A DNA stretch of 52,118 nucleotides from a virus. Where the stretch lies: the IMG/VR virus record IMGVR_UViG_3300019360_000014, positions 1 to 52,118 of that record; one strand, given 5' to 3'. Positions 5,405 through 13,521 of this stretch are shown here, one piece after another (within the stretch, counting starts at the first letter, position 1; each line of letters begins with the position of its first letter). Position numbers and translations under genes: made by a program. Below the pieces are notes generated by a model that saw only the letters and a list, made by a program, of their open reading frames with translations, was not told where the DNA came from and searched no databases.

Positions 5405-7237
5405 ATGGTGAAACTATTGGCAGTATCGATTTTGTTGATCTTCGTCGCGGCGTTTGGCTGTTGGCCTGCGCCATCTCAAGCGACCGGTCAGCTATCAGCC
5501 TCGCCGAACCCGGTCAAGGTTTGCAATGGTAGCAGCGGCAGCGCGACTCTGTTTTGGACACCGGCCATTGCAGGGCAATATGAAATCTGGCGTGGCGATG
5601 ATCATAGCACGCTGATCGCGACCGCAACTGGCTCAGGCTCGCAAGTGGTGTCAGGGATAAGCAGCGCCACGAACTTCTATCTGCTGAAAGCTGCCACAAA
5701 TGAAACGTGGAGTTTTAATCCGCAGGATGGCTTGACGAAAGTTGTTACCACGACTTGGTTAACCCTGGATCGAATCACTGTCTCGACCGTCGAAGATTGC
5801 TCTGATCCGCGACCACCAAATCACCCATTGGTTGGCGCTATCAGGTGGGACGCATGGAAGCCGAATAACCAAAACTTCGGCGTCTCCCCAAGCTTTTATA
5901 CCAACTGGGCGCACAGACAGCCGTTCTACGGCTGGTATAACGTGGATGTTCCTGTGGGCGCGGTCCCGAACCATCAGGCTATCATTGATCAGGAGATCAA
6001 TTATGCGGCTGATAACTTTCTGGATTACTGGAACTTTGTCTGGTATCCGGAATATGGCAATCCACAGCCGCAATACGAAGTCTATTCGCTGATGAAACCC
6101 TTCCGGGATTACATGGCCAGCCCCTATAAATCCCGCATCAAGTTCTGTTTCATGTTGCAAACCACTTGGGTAGCCGGCGACCAGCCGAACGATCCGAATG
6201 GCAGAGAGATTCGCTGGCGCAGCGATGTTGTGCCCGGACTGGTCGCGCTCTTCCAGGATGTCCAATACCTAAAGGTCAACGGCAATCGTCCGGTGATCTA
6301 CTGGTTCGACACGGGCAAACTCGGCAGTCAGCCCGACGGATTCGGCGCAAACTGGCAAGCCGAATTGCAGTTTCTCAAAGACGCGATTGCGACGGCAGGC
6401 CTCGGCCAGCCCTTTTTCGTGGACAACAACATGGACCTGGGGAGCGCGCAGGCGGCAGGCTTTCAGGCTGTGACCTCTTACGGCCCTTCAGGCGCTATGC
6501 CGAGCGGCTTTTGTTGGTCGGCGCAAGCCGCAAAGGATCAGGGCAATTGGGGGCCGCATCAGACGCTGCTGACGGTTCCAAGCCTGACTCCGGTACACGA
6601 CCCGCGCCCGCGTAATTATGGGTACTTCGTTCAGCCGCCAACATACGGCCAGTGGGAAACTCATCTGCAAAATGCGTTCAACTGGATAACAAATAATCCG
6701 ACAAAGGTAAGTAGCCCGCCCTTGCTACTAACTTACGCGTGGAATGAACTGGACGAAGGCGGCGGAGGAATCACGCCGACTCTGCAGGATGGGATAAAGT
6801 ATTTGAAGGCAATCAAAGCGGTCGCGGCCGGCCAACTCCCGCTAACCTATGAGGACGTCTACAACGCCGATAACTGTGCGATCACTTTTCAGGGCGGATC
6901 GTGGCTGCGCTGGACTCCAGCGTCCAATAACCATGAAGGCGATGATCAAATCAGCTTTGCGGCAGGCGAATCCGCGAGCCTGACAGCTAATGGGGTAACG
7001 AAATTTACCGTAATGGCGATCCGAGGGCCGAATCGAGGGCAGTTTGAGATTTATATTGACGATGTTTTGCAGGGCGTTATTAATCAAAACGATCCCAATT
7101 GGCTCCCAGCCGCTCCCCTCTATCAGAGCGCCCAATTGCCCGTCGGGGCGCACACGCTACGCTTCGTCAACCGCGCCGCGAATCCAAGCCAATCTCAGGT
7201 GAGCTTTGATTCGATCAAGGTACAGAGACAGAGGTGA
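5405..7237 (+). CDS. Secreted glycoside-hydrolase-like protein (GH99/GH71-like fold) with C-terminal carbohydrate-binding-like domain
   Basis: ATG 5405 gives a signal peptide (MVKLLAVSILLIFVAAFGC...). An Ig-like N-domain follows (to ~140), with GSGSQVVSG...NFYLL. The central domain (~165-500) has GAIRWDAW, FYGWYNV, DNFLDYWNFVWYP, RPVIYWFD and TYAWNELDEGG, the tryptophan/aspartate/glutamate pattern I associate with endo-acting GH99/GH71-like barrels. The E in NELDEGG is a catalytic candidate. The last ~120 residues (GSWLRWTPA, RGPNRGQFEIYIDDVLQG, VGAHTLRFVN) are a jelly-roll resembling carbohydrate-binding modules. No Shine-Dalgarno is visible. The gene starts 1 nt after the previous stop, so coupling is likely. 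A secreted depolymerase is inferred; a signal peptide on a virion enzyme would be odd. Confidence 0.6.
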   Translation: MVKLLAVSILLIFVAAFGCWPAPSQATGQLSASPNPVKVCNGSSGSATLFWTPAIAGQYEIWRGDDHSTLIATATGSGSQVVSGISSATNFYLLKAATNETWSFNPQDGLTKVVTTTWLTLDRITVSTVEDCSDPRPPNHPLVGAIRWDAWKPNNQNFGVSPSFYTNWAHRQPFYGWYNVDVPVGAVPNHQAIIDQEINYAADNFLDYWNFVWYPEYGNPQPQYEVYSLMKPFRDYMASPYKSRIKFCFMLQTTWVAGDQPNDPNGREIRWRSDVVPGLVALFQDVQYLKVNGNRPVIYWFDTGKLGSQPDGFGANWQAELQFLKDAIATAGLGQPFFVDNNMDLGSAQAAGFQAVTSYGPSGAMPSGFCWSAQAAKDQGNWGPHQTLLTVPSLTPVHDPRPRNYGYFVQPPTYGQWETHLQNAFNWITNNPTKVSSPPLLLTYAWNELDEGGGGITPTLQDGIKYLKAIKAVAAGQLPLTYEDVYNADNCAITFQGGSWLRWTPASNNHEGDDQISFAAGESASLTANGVTKFTVMAIRGPNRGQFEIYIDDVLQGVINQNDPNWLPAAPLYQSAQLPVGAHTLRFVNRAANPSQSQVSFDSIKVQRQR

Positions 7238-7240
7238 TGA

Positions 7241-7687
7241 ATGCCTGATCTGAAGTGGAAGGATGGATCAATCGCGACAGCGCTGGACTCCGGCCTCGAT
7301 AGTTTGGCCAATGGTAGCCGCGCAATTTCGGCGGTGATAGATAACGACGCCGGGCTTGACCTCTACGCTGATTTTGAATTAGTTGTTCGGTATACGACCA
7401 CCGCGCCCGCTGCTGGTGTTATTACCGCTGAGTTATTCTTGCTTCCGACCGTGGACGGGACGAACTACCCTGAAGGTTCATCCTCGCTTGATCCGCAGCA
7501 GATGCTCAAAGTTGGAATCTTTGAGAGCCGCAACGGGACAACGAGCGCGACTGAGCGGCTTGTATTGACTGGCATTCCGTTGCCGCCGCGGGATTTCAAG
7601 GTGTTGCTCAAGAATACCAGCGGCTTCAGTTATTACTCTACCGCCAATACGCTAAAAATTCGCCCCTACAAGCTACAGAGCGCATAG
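7241..7687 (+). CDS. Phage structural accessory protein (148 aa)
   Basis: It resembles small proteins found among tail-fibre genes of many phages: an N-terminal LKWKDGS....LDSGLDSLANG segment, then beta-rich sequence with DGTNYPEGS and a C-terminal NTLKIRPY. Predicted all-beta. Good GAGG before ATG; the stop overlaps the next GTG. No enzymatic motif seen. It is probably a virion decoration or fibre-linked protein. Confidence 0.55.
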   Translation: MPDLKWKDGSIATALDSGLDSLANGSRAISAVIDNDAGLDLYADFELVVRYTTTAPAAGVITAELFLLPTVDGTNYPEGSSSLDPQQMLKVGIFESRNGTTSATERLVLTGIPLPPRDFKVLLKNTSGFSYYSTANTLKIRPYKLQSA

Positions 7688-8964
7688 TGAGCAATCGCCT
7701 ATCCAATGTAATCAAGCCCTACCGCGGCGCGCGACCGCCGGATTGGCCATTTGCGCTTAACTGCGGCAGTAATCAGGCGCGCGGCTTGATTGCCTGGTAC
7801 CCGATGGGATTGCGAGGCGGAAGTACGGTTTATGACATGTCGGGGCGCAACAAAAACCTCGCCGCGACGAACGGGCCGACATGGACAGATGGGCTGCGCT
7901 TCGCGGCCGGGTCTTCTCAGTACGCCGAAATCAATGAAGGATTGTTGACCTCGGTACCTGTCACGTTGGTTTCCTGGCTGAAAGTCTATTCCGATGTCGC
8001 AGGGGAGGCGGTTTGCCTGGTATCCAGCAATGATAACGCAAACTGGTTTTCGATTCTTCTGGGCAGCGCAGAAGCCTTCCTACAGTGCAATGGGAGCGCG
8101 TTCGCCCAGATTCAAGCTGGCACAGTGGTTCACGGAAGATGGCATCTGGTTTGCGGCGTGTTCGCGGCCACAAACTCACGCACTCTGTATTTAGACGGCG
8201 TCCAAGTGGGAGCGACGGAGACCACGAATTCCACGCAATCCGGCATCAATCGCTTCGCAATCGGCGGTCTGCGCCGAAACCCACCCGACAATTACTTTAC
8301 GGGCTATATAGGGGATACGCGCATCTACAACCGCGCGCTGTCCGATGCTGAGGTGTACGCCCTTTTCGACCCCGCTACGCGCTATGACTTGTACTGGGAG
8401 CTTGGGCGGCGAGTGACGTTTAGCGGTGGCCAACTCTTCACCCAAAGTTTCTCCGGCTCTATTGCCCCTGCGGGCGCGCTGACCAAGCAAGACCAAAAGA
8501 CTCTCGCTGGGACTCTGGCCTCAGCGGGCGCGTTCGCGAAACAGACTCAGAAGGAGATCTCTGGCGCGCTCGGTTCAATAGGCGGTTTCGCGAGGCAATG
8601 CCAAAAAGCGATAAGCGGAGCGCTGGCGCAGGCGGGAAGTCTGATCAAGCAGGATCAAAAATCGCTCTCGGGCTCGATTACCCCTACAGGCGCGCTTCAG
8701 ACGTTCCGCGTGGTCTTGCTCGCGTTGGCTGGCGCAATTATTCCAAGCGGCGCCCTTGCAAAGCTCGCGCAGAGATCGCTCAGCGGCGCGATTGCGCCGG
8801 CCGGAGGTTTTACGAAATTGGTCGGAAAATTATTTGCGGGAATCCTTACACTTGCCGGTAGTTTAATCAATTTCAAACCCGGCAGCGCGTCGACCAAAGT
8901 GACCGTCACGCTGGGCGACAAAGTGGTTACGAGATGCGATATCACTGACGAACTCGGAGGATAG
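7687..8964 (+). CDS. LamG-domain tail protein with eight 18-residue repeats
   Basis: Residues ~30-235 are a concanavalin-like LamG domain (ARGLIAWYPMG, WHLVCGVF, RTLYLDGVQVG, FTGYIGDTRIYNRALSDAEV). Residues ~250-395 contain about eight 18-residue repeats of the form [S/A]G.[I/L]...G.[L/F].[K/R]Q.QK.L. The C-terminus (VTVTLGDKVVTRCDITDELGG) is separate. LamG domains bind sugars, so this is likely a receptor-binding or fibre protein with a regular shaft. GTG start overlaps the previous stop by 1 nt. Confidence 0.65.
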   Translation: MSNRLSNVIKPYRGARPPDWPFALNCGSNQARGLIAWYPMGLRGGSTVYDMSGRNKNLAATNGPTWTDGLRFAAGSSQYAEINEGLLTSVPVTLVSWLKVYSDVAGEAVCLVSSNDNANWFSILLGSAEAFLQCNGSAFAQIQAGTVVHGRWHLVCGVFAATNSRTLYLDGVQVGATETTNSTQSGINRFAIGGLRRNPPDNYFTGYIGDTRIYNRALSDAEVYALFDPATRYDLYWELGRRVTFSGGQLFTQSFSGSIAPAGALTKQDQKTLAGTLASAGAFAKQTQKEISGALGSIGGFARQCQKAISGALAQAGSLIKQDQKSLSGSITPTGALQTFRVVLLALAGAIIPSGALAKLAQRSLSGAIAPAGGFTKLVGKLFAGILTLAGSLINFKPGSASTKVTVTLGDKVVTRCDITDELGG

Positions 8965-8968
8965 AGAC

Positions 8969-9667
8969 ATGTTCGATGGAAACGTTGCGCCTTCGGGCGA
9001 AATCAGATTGAGGGTCTTAAAACACGCCAGCGCAGTTCTCCCTGCGCGCGAATTATCTTTCCGGGAGATTGCCCGATACGGCTTGCCCCATTTCGGCGTC
9101 TCGCTAGAAGTCGCCCTATGGCGCTTACGCAATCTGCCGAATCTCCTCCGCGGCCTCTGGCGCGTGATTATTGCTCGGTTTTTTGGGCTGTCGAATTTTT
9201 ACGGCGCTGTGGGCTTGGTGAAGAGCGGCCCGGATGGCCGAATAGTGAATTATGGTCTCGCCTCGCTGCGAGTCGTCACAACCGCCGGCGTCAATTTCAT
9301 TCGCGATGCGTTTATTGGCTCGGTCGAGCCGGAAAATATGAAATTTCACGGCTTCGGCACGGGAACCAATGCCGAAGCGTCGAGTGATACTGCGCTCCAA
9401 ACGGAACTCACCACCCAATACGCGACCGATAACACTAGGCCGACCGGAAGCCAGGTTTCCGGTGGCGCTGGCGCGTATCAAACCGTTGCGACTCTGAGCC
9501 CAGACAGTGGCGGAACACTTGCCATCACGGAGCACGGAATCCTTTCTCAGGCGGCCACTGGCGGCGGGACACTTCTGGATCGTTCGGTATTCAGCGCGGT
9601 CAATTTGGTGGCTGGCAGCGACTCGCTTCAGGCGACTTACACCCTGACATCTTCGGCTGGCGGATGA
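8969..9667 (+). CDS. Phage tail/fibre-associated protein
   Basis: The C-terminal 140 residues (VTTAGVNFIRDAF....ENMKFHGFGTGTNAEASSDTAL, TEHGILSQAATGGGTLLDR) match a widespread phage structural family located among tail-fibre genes. The N-terminal 80 residues are basic and Leu-rich (LPNLLRGLWRVIIARFFG), perhaps an amphipathic helix. GAGG lies 8 nt before ATG. Exact role unknown. Confidence 0.6.
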   Translation: MFDGNVAPSGEIRLRVLKHASAVLPARELSFREIARYGLPHFGVSLEVALWRLRNLPNLLRGLWRVIIARFFGLSNFYGAVGLVKSGPDGRIVNYGLASLRVVTTAGVNFIRDAFIGSVEPENMKFHGFGTGTNAEASSDTALQTELTTQYATDNTRPTGSQVSGGAGAYQTVATLSPDSGGTLAITEHGILSQAATGGGTLLDRSVFSAVNLVAGSDSLQATYTLTSSAGG

Positions 9668-9670
9668 CGA

Positions 9671-10198
9671 ATGGCGGACACCTATAACATCGGCGACGTC
9701 GCGCGGCTGCGTCAGTTCTTCACGCAGCCGATTACTTGCCTGCATACCACGCTCAACGGAGCAATCGACGAGTGCCAAACCTCGATTACCGTCTTGAGCG
9801 CGGCGGGTTGGCCCGCCGCCGGAGTTGTGCAAATCAACGATAAGGAATGGGTCGCCTATAAGGGCTTGACCGGAAACGTCCTCACAATTCCTGAAAACTA
9901 CGGACGAGGGTTTTGGGACTCCGTAGCGCAAGAGCACGTGAACGGAGTAGAGGTGACGGTGTTTTATCAGTTTGTTGATCCAGGCGGCGTCTTATTCAAA
10001 GTGAAAGCGCCGTCCACCGCCCTTATGACCTATACTTACAGCGTCAATCCTGAACTCGCTAAGGAGTTCACAGGCAGTTATCGACTAGACATTGATGTTA
10101 CCAAGTCAGGGAAATGGTATTACGGCGGTTTTGGGACGGGGAGCAATAAGGGGGCCGAGGAAAGCTTCTTCACGGTCGCCAAGACTAAACTCGTATAA
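9671..10198 (+). CDS. Phage structural protein with C-terminal beta-sandwich
   Basis: The frame MADTYNIGDVARL....F and the C-terminal VDPGGVLFKVKAPS, YTYSVNPELAKEFTGSYRLDIDVTKSGKWYYGG fit a common phage protein family in which a short beta-sandwich describes a polymer-like sheath. Between them lies an extra ~70-residue insertion (ITCLHTTLNGAIDECQ...FWDS). It ends the fibre-accessory operon; a promoter follows. Confidence 0.6.
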   Translation: MADTYNIGDVARLRQFFTQPITCLHTTLNGAIDECQTSITVLSAAGWPAAGVVQINDKEWVAYKGLTGNVLTIPENYGRGFWDSVAQEHVNGVEVTVFYQFVDPGGVLFKVKAPSTALMTYTYSVNPELAKEFTGSYRLDIDVTKSGKWYYGGFGTGSNKGAEESFFTVAKTKLV

Positions 10199-10205
10199 AA
10201 TAGCA

Positions 10206-10261
10206 TTACGATTCGGTCAGAACCAGCTACAATAGCGCGCCTCAGAGGAGTATGCGCTATT
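10206..10261 (+). promoter_or_regulatory. Moron promoter and start-sequestering hairpin
   Basis: TTACGA (10206-10211) and TACAAT (10228-10233) are 16 nt apart, a plausible sigma70-type promoter. AATAGCGC (10231-10238) and GCGCTATT (10254-10261) form a perfect 8-bp stem that ends at the base before ATG 10262. Its 15-nt loop holds the GAGGAG ribosome-binding site. If the transcript includes the left arm, the stem could modulate translation. Confidence 0.5.
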
Positions 10262-11101
10262 ATGTTTAATACCTTTCGGCTGACGTGGCTACGCGATCGG
10301 GTACTATTGGACAACCTCGTATTTCGGCTGCAAAGTTTCAAGGATGACAGTTGGGAACTCGGCGACGATTGTCTATTGTTCTGGAAAACTAAATCCCTGG
10401 TAGATCAATACGAGAGGTTTTGGCGCACGAGGCTAGACTTTCGAGCAAAGAATATTCTTGAATTGGGAATGTTTGACGGCGGGAGTTTGCCGTTTTGGTT
10501 TCACATCCTCGGCGCCGATAAGGCCGCAGGTGTCGACATTCAGGATAGGGCGGACAGCGCATACCTGACTCGTTATCTTGAGTCGCGCGGGCTTCAGACC
10601 AAAATCAAAACCTACTGGAATACAGATCAGACCGACCACAAGGCGTTGGCCGAGATCGTCCAAATCGAGTTCAACGGCAGGCTTGATCTGGTAATTGATG
10701 ATGCCTGCCATATGTTACCGGCGACGAAGCGTAGTTTTGAGATATTGTTTCCGATGTTGCGGCCGGGCGGCCTCTACATCATCGAGGATTGGGCTTGGGG
10801 TCACTGGCCAGAGTTTTGGAACTGGCCGCCTCCTTGGGCGCGTGAGAACGAACCGACCAAGTTGATCTGCGAGATTGTAGAGGCTTGCGGGAGCGCTTCC
10901 ACGGAAGCCGCTGGGGATTCCACCACTGCGATCTCATCCGTAGCGATCTATCAAGGATTCACGGTTGTCGAACGCGGCGACGCCGAATTCTCCAGTCCTT
11001 TCGGCCTGGATTTGCTCATCAATAGACGTCCTCGGCAATCTCGGCTTGATCGCGTTCGCGCGTCGCTGCGGTATCGGCTCGGCTTACTCCTGCCAAAATA
11101 A
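10262..11101 (+). CDS. SAM-dependent methyltransferase, CmcI/macrocin-O-methyltransferase-like
   Basis: Motif I is ILELGMFDGGS (residues 65-75), then GVDIQ (90-94), LDLVIDDACH (141-150) and LRPGGLYIIEDW (166-177). This series, with a DD-H metal-binding flavour, is typical of class I methyltransferases related to cephalosporin hydroxylase CmcI and macrocin O-methyltransferase, which act on sugars or small molecules. It sits alone between two structural blocks and has its own promoter-like sequence, a typical moron. A role in modifying host surface glycans is inference. Confidence 0.65.
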   Translation: MFNTFRLTWLRDRVLLDNLVFRLQSFKDDSWELGDDCLLFWKTKSLVDQYERFWRTRLDFRAKNILELGMFDGGSLPFWFHILGADKAAGVDIQDRADSAYLTRYLESRGLQTKIKTYWNTDQTDHKALAEIVQIEFNGRLDLVIDDACHMLPATKRSFEILFPMLRPGGLYIIEDWAWGHWPEFWNWPPPWARENEPTKLICEIVEACGSASTEAAGDSTTAISSVAIYQGFTVVERGDAEFSSPFGLDLLINRRPRQSRLDRVRASLRYRLGLLLPK

Positions 11102-11122
11102 ACCTCGCGAGGCCCCTATCCT
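11096..11122 (+). promoter_or_regulatory. AAATAAA-N14-TATCCT element, copy 2 (leaderless-type)
   Basis: AAATAAA 11096-11102 (its TAA is the stop codon of the methyltransferase), 14 nt, TATCCT 11117-11122, then only 7 nt to ATG 11130. There is no room for a normal leader. Confidence 0.6.
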
Positions 11123-11129
11123 CGGGGCG

Positions 11130-11318
11130 ATGAATACTCGTCACACTCAACCCTGCCGTCGCAAGACCAAGCACCGCAGCCAACAGGCGGCGTATAAGAG
11201 TTTGGTCAAACTCCGCGCCGACGAATACTGTGAAGACTCGCGTGCGCTCAATGTTTACCGCTGCAAGAACTGCGGCCATTGGCATGTTGGTCATCGTCCG
11301 GCGCAACTGACAAAATAA
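11130..11318 (+). CDS. Small zinc-finger-like protein (62 aa)
   Basis: I chose ATG 11130. The frame is open further upstream but only as overlap with the methyltransferase gene. The basic N-terminal half ends in the knuckle YRCKNCGHWHVGH, a Cys2His2-like zinc site seen in small phage proteins of unknown function. There is no Shine-Dalgarno, and the start lies 7 nt after a TATCCT hexamer, so a leaderless transcript is predicted. Confidence 0.6.
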   Translation: MNTRHTQPCRRKTKHRSQQAAYKSLVKLRADEYCEDSRALNVYRCKNCGHWHVGHRPAQLTK

Positions 11319-11339
11319 ACCTCACAGCGCCGCTACCCT
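11313..11339 (+). promoter_or_regulatory. AAATAAA-N14-TACCCT element, copy 3 (leaderless-type)
   Basis: AAATAAA 11313-11319, 14 nt, TACCCT 11334-11339, then 6 nt to GTG 11346. Same geometry as copies 2, 4 and 6. Confidence 0.6.
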
Positions 11340-11345
11340 CAGCGG

Positions 11346-13238
11346 GTGGCTGACATCATCCAACTCGCCAATCAGTACCGCTCGGAGCTGCTCAAAAATG
11401 AGCGCGCGGCGGCTGATCGCCTCACCAAAACCTACGACCGTATCTGGTTGCGTCTCTTTCGCCAGCTCACCAAAATCAACCAGCAAATCGAAGACGCCCG
11501 CGCGCGCGGAGAGATGGTTAATCAGGCTTGGCTATTTCGCCAAGAGCGTTATGGCGCGCTGCTGCGCCACGTTGACCGGGAGTTCAGACGATTCGCTGAT
11601 GTCGCTGAGACGTCGATCACTAAACAGCAGCGAGAGGCCGCAACCGCCGCGCTCGATGACTCGGTTGCGCTGATGGCCGCCGCAGCAGACGGGGCTGGAA
11701 TCACAGCCACGTTCAATCGTCTCCCGATCGCCGCAGTCGAGAACCTGGTCGGGACGCTCGGCAACGGTTCGCCGCTCAGCGCGCTTCTCGATCAATTGCC
11801 AGGAGCGGGGCGCCGGATTGTCGAGCAGGGATTGATCGAGGCGGTCGCGCTCGGGATCGGGCCGGCGGCGACAGCGCGCAAAATCAGAGAGGGACTGGGC
11901 GGGAATTTGACGCGAGCATTGACGATTGCGAGGACTGAGACGCTACGCAGCTACAGAATAGCAAGCAGCCAGACCTATCAGGCAAATGCTGATGTGGTCG
12001 AGGGGTGGTATTGGCGAAGCGCGCGGCATAATAGCTGTGCGGCCTGCATTGCGCTCGACGGAACGTTCCACAAGGTCAACGAGCCGATGAGGCCTCATCC
12101 GAACTGCCGATGTACGCTCGTGCCGGCGGTCGAAGGCGTGGAGGTTGACCGCGGCGTCGATTGGTTCAAGCGGCAACCTGCGAGCGTCCAGCGCGATATT
12201 CTCGGCACACAAATCGGCTATGACGCCGTGAAATCTGGCGCTCTGAAGATTGAAGACTTCGTCGGGTTGAAGCGCAATCCGTTTTGGGGCGATAACTATC
12301 ATCAACTCAGCGTCAAACGCGCTCTCGCTGGCGAAGGGAAGTTTCCGGGAGATGCGGCGAGGCCTGCGCCGGCGGTCTCGGTATTACCGCCAGCGCAGCC
12401 AATGCCCACGAACACACCGAAACTGAAGCGCGAATCCATACCCAGACTGACAACTGGCGCAAAACTGCGCGCTAAGCTTGAGAAGATCGCGGCGGACACC
12501 GAGAAGAAGATCGCCACGCTTAAGGCCGGGCGCGACGAGTTGCGCGATCGATACCTTGAGACCGACTCCTACAAAGAACGGCTTCAAATCGAGAAGAAAA
12601 TCAAATCGCTCGCGCATAAAGCTCAGAAGATTTCCGACGACCAGGTCAAGCGCGAGCGCAGGGCGCTCTATCAACGGACAAAGGCGAAAATCGGATCGAA
12701 ATATGAAAACGACCTCGGCGGCGGCAGCTTCGACTTTTTTGAGGGCTATCAGCGGCGGCGTCATGCTGAAGGGCTTGACGAGTTTTCGCGCATGGTCGGA
12801 TCGGGACTACTCGACGGACGGACGATCCGCATTACGGTCGCGACGGACGGGCGCGCGTACTACCTGGACAACGCGATTTACCTTGATCCTGACGACCCGG
12901 TTCGCACGGTCATTCATGAACTCGGTCATTGGCTGGAGCATAATAATCCGGCGATCCGCGACGCGATCCGGAAATTCTACGCGCGGCGCACGGCGGGCGA
13001 TAGTGTTGAGAGTTTGGCGCAGTTGACTGGGAATTCCAGCTACCGAGCGGACGAGATGACCAAAAAAGATCGGTGGCTCAACCCCTACATGGGCAAATGG
13101 CGAGCGTTTCCTGGCGGTGAAGAGGGGCCGGAAATCCTTTCAATGGGACTTGAATGGATTTACAATGATCCGCTCGATATTGCGAGACGTGACCCGGAAT
13201 TCTTCGATTTCATTATCGAAGTCGTGAGACTGCGATGA
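11346..13238 (+). CDS. Head morphogenesis (Mu gpF/SPP1 gp7-type) protein fused to a zinc metalloprotease
   Basis: Residues ~1-290 are the minor head protein: TIARTETLRSYRIASSQTYQ, NSCAACIALDG, then HPNCRC. Residues 360-460 form a charged coiled coil. Residues ~470-630 hold HELGH (524-528) with a downstream E (GPEILSMGLEW, about 596), the signature of a zincin-type protease. Such proteins enter the capsid with the portal. The protease may process head proteins or act in the host after ejection (inference). GTG start with no Shine-Dalgarno, 6 nt after a TACCCT hexamer. Confidence 0.8.
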   Translation: MADIIQLANQYRSELLKNERAAADRLTKTYDRIWLRLFRQLTKINQQIEDARARGEMVNQAWLFRQERYGALLRHVDREFRRFADVAETSITKQQREAATAALDDSVALMAAAADGAGITATFNRLPIAAVENLVGTLGNGSPLSALLDQLPGAGRRIVEQGLIEAVALGIGPAATARKIREGLGGNLTRALTIARTETLRSYRIASSQTYQANADVVEGWYWRSARHNSCAACIALDGTFHKVNEPMRPHPNCRCTLVPAVEGVEVDRGVDWFKRQPASVQRDILGTQIGYDAVKSGALKIEDFVGLKRNPFWGDNYHQLSVKRALAGEGKFPGDAARPAPAVSVLPPAQPMPTNTPKLKRESIPRLTTGAKLRAKLEKIAADTEKKIATLKAGRDELRDRYLETDSYKERLQIEKKIKSLAHKAQKISDDQVKRERRALYQRTKAKIGSKYENDLGGGSFDFFEGYQRRRHAEGLDEFSRMVGSGLLDGRTIRITVATDGRAYYLDNAIYLDPDDPVRTVIHELGHWLEHNNPAIRDAIRKFYARRTAGDSVESLAQLTGNSSYRADEMTKKDRWLNPYMGKWRAFPGGEEGPEILSMGLEWIYNDPLDIARRDPEFFDFIIEVVRLR

Positions 13239-13489
13239 GTAGAACAGTAATTCAAATCGGCGCTGACCGCGTGGCTTTTAATGGCCATGATTGGACGCCT
13301 TTGACCGGCGAGCGGAGTGAGGGACTCGCGCGCCTAATGCGCTCCGCTGAGCCTCAGTACCGTCGCCAAGCCGCTTCTCACCCCGATCACGCCTACAATG
13401 TCGCGCTGGCCGCCGCCGAGGACTGGCGCGGCCGGATCGTTGAATACCTGCCTGATACCGCCGAGATCGCACCCGGCCGGGTCTACTGA
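13235..13489 (+). CDS. Hypothetical protein (84 aa)
   Basis: Unrecognised. ATG overlaps the metalloprotease stop (ATGA), so it is translationally coupled. Contains GADRVAFNGHDWTPLTGERSEG and a C-terminal VEYLPDTAEIAPGRVY. Could be a partner or inhibitor of the fused protease, suggested by the coupling only. Confidence 0.5.
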   Translation: MSRTVIQIGADRVAFNGHDWTPLTGERSEGLARLMRSAEPQYRRQAASHPDHAYNVALAAAEDWRGRIVEYLPDTAEIAPGRVY

Positions 13490-13515
13490 AATAAATTTCC
13501 CTGCCACGCTATCCT
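13489..13515 (+). promoter_or_regulatory. AAATAAA-N14-TATCCT element, copy 4 (leaderless-type)
   Basis: AAATAAA 13489-13495, 14 nt, TATCCT 13510-13515, then 6 nt to ATG 13522. Confidence 0.6.
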
Positions 13516-13521
13516 CCCGGC

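Noticed and set aside
9125-9937. 270-codon minus frame opposite two structural genes
   Set aside because: The + strand frames carry recognised phage motifs and coupled starts; the antisense product has none.
12478-13026. 182-codon + frame inside the head/protease gene
   Set aside because: Arg/Ser-rich out-of-phase translation of a well-supported gene.
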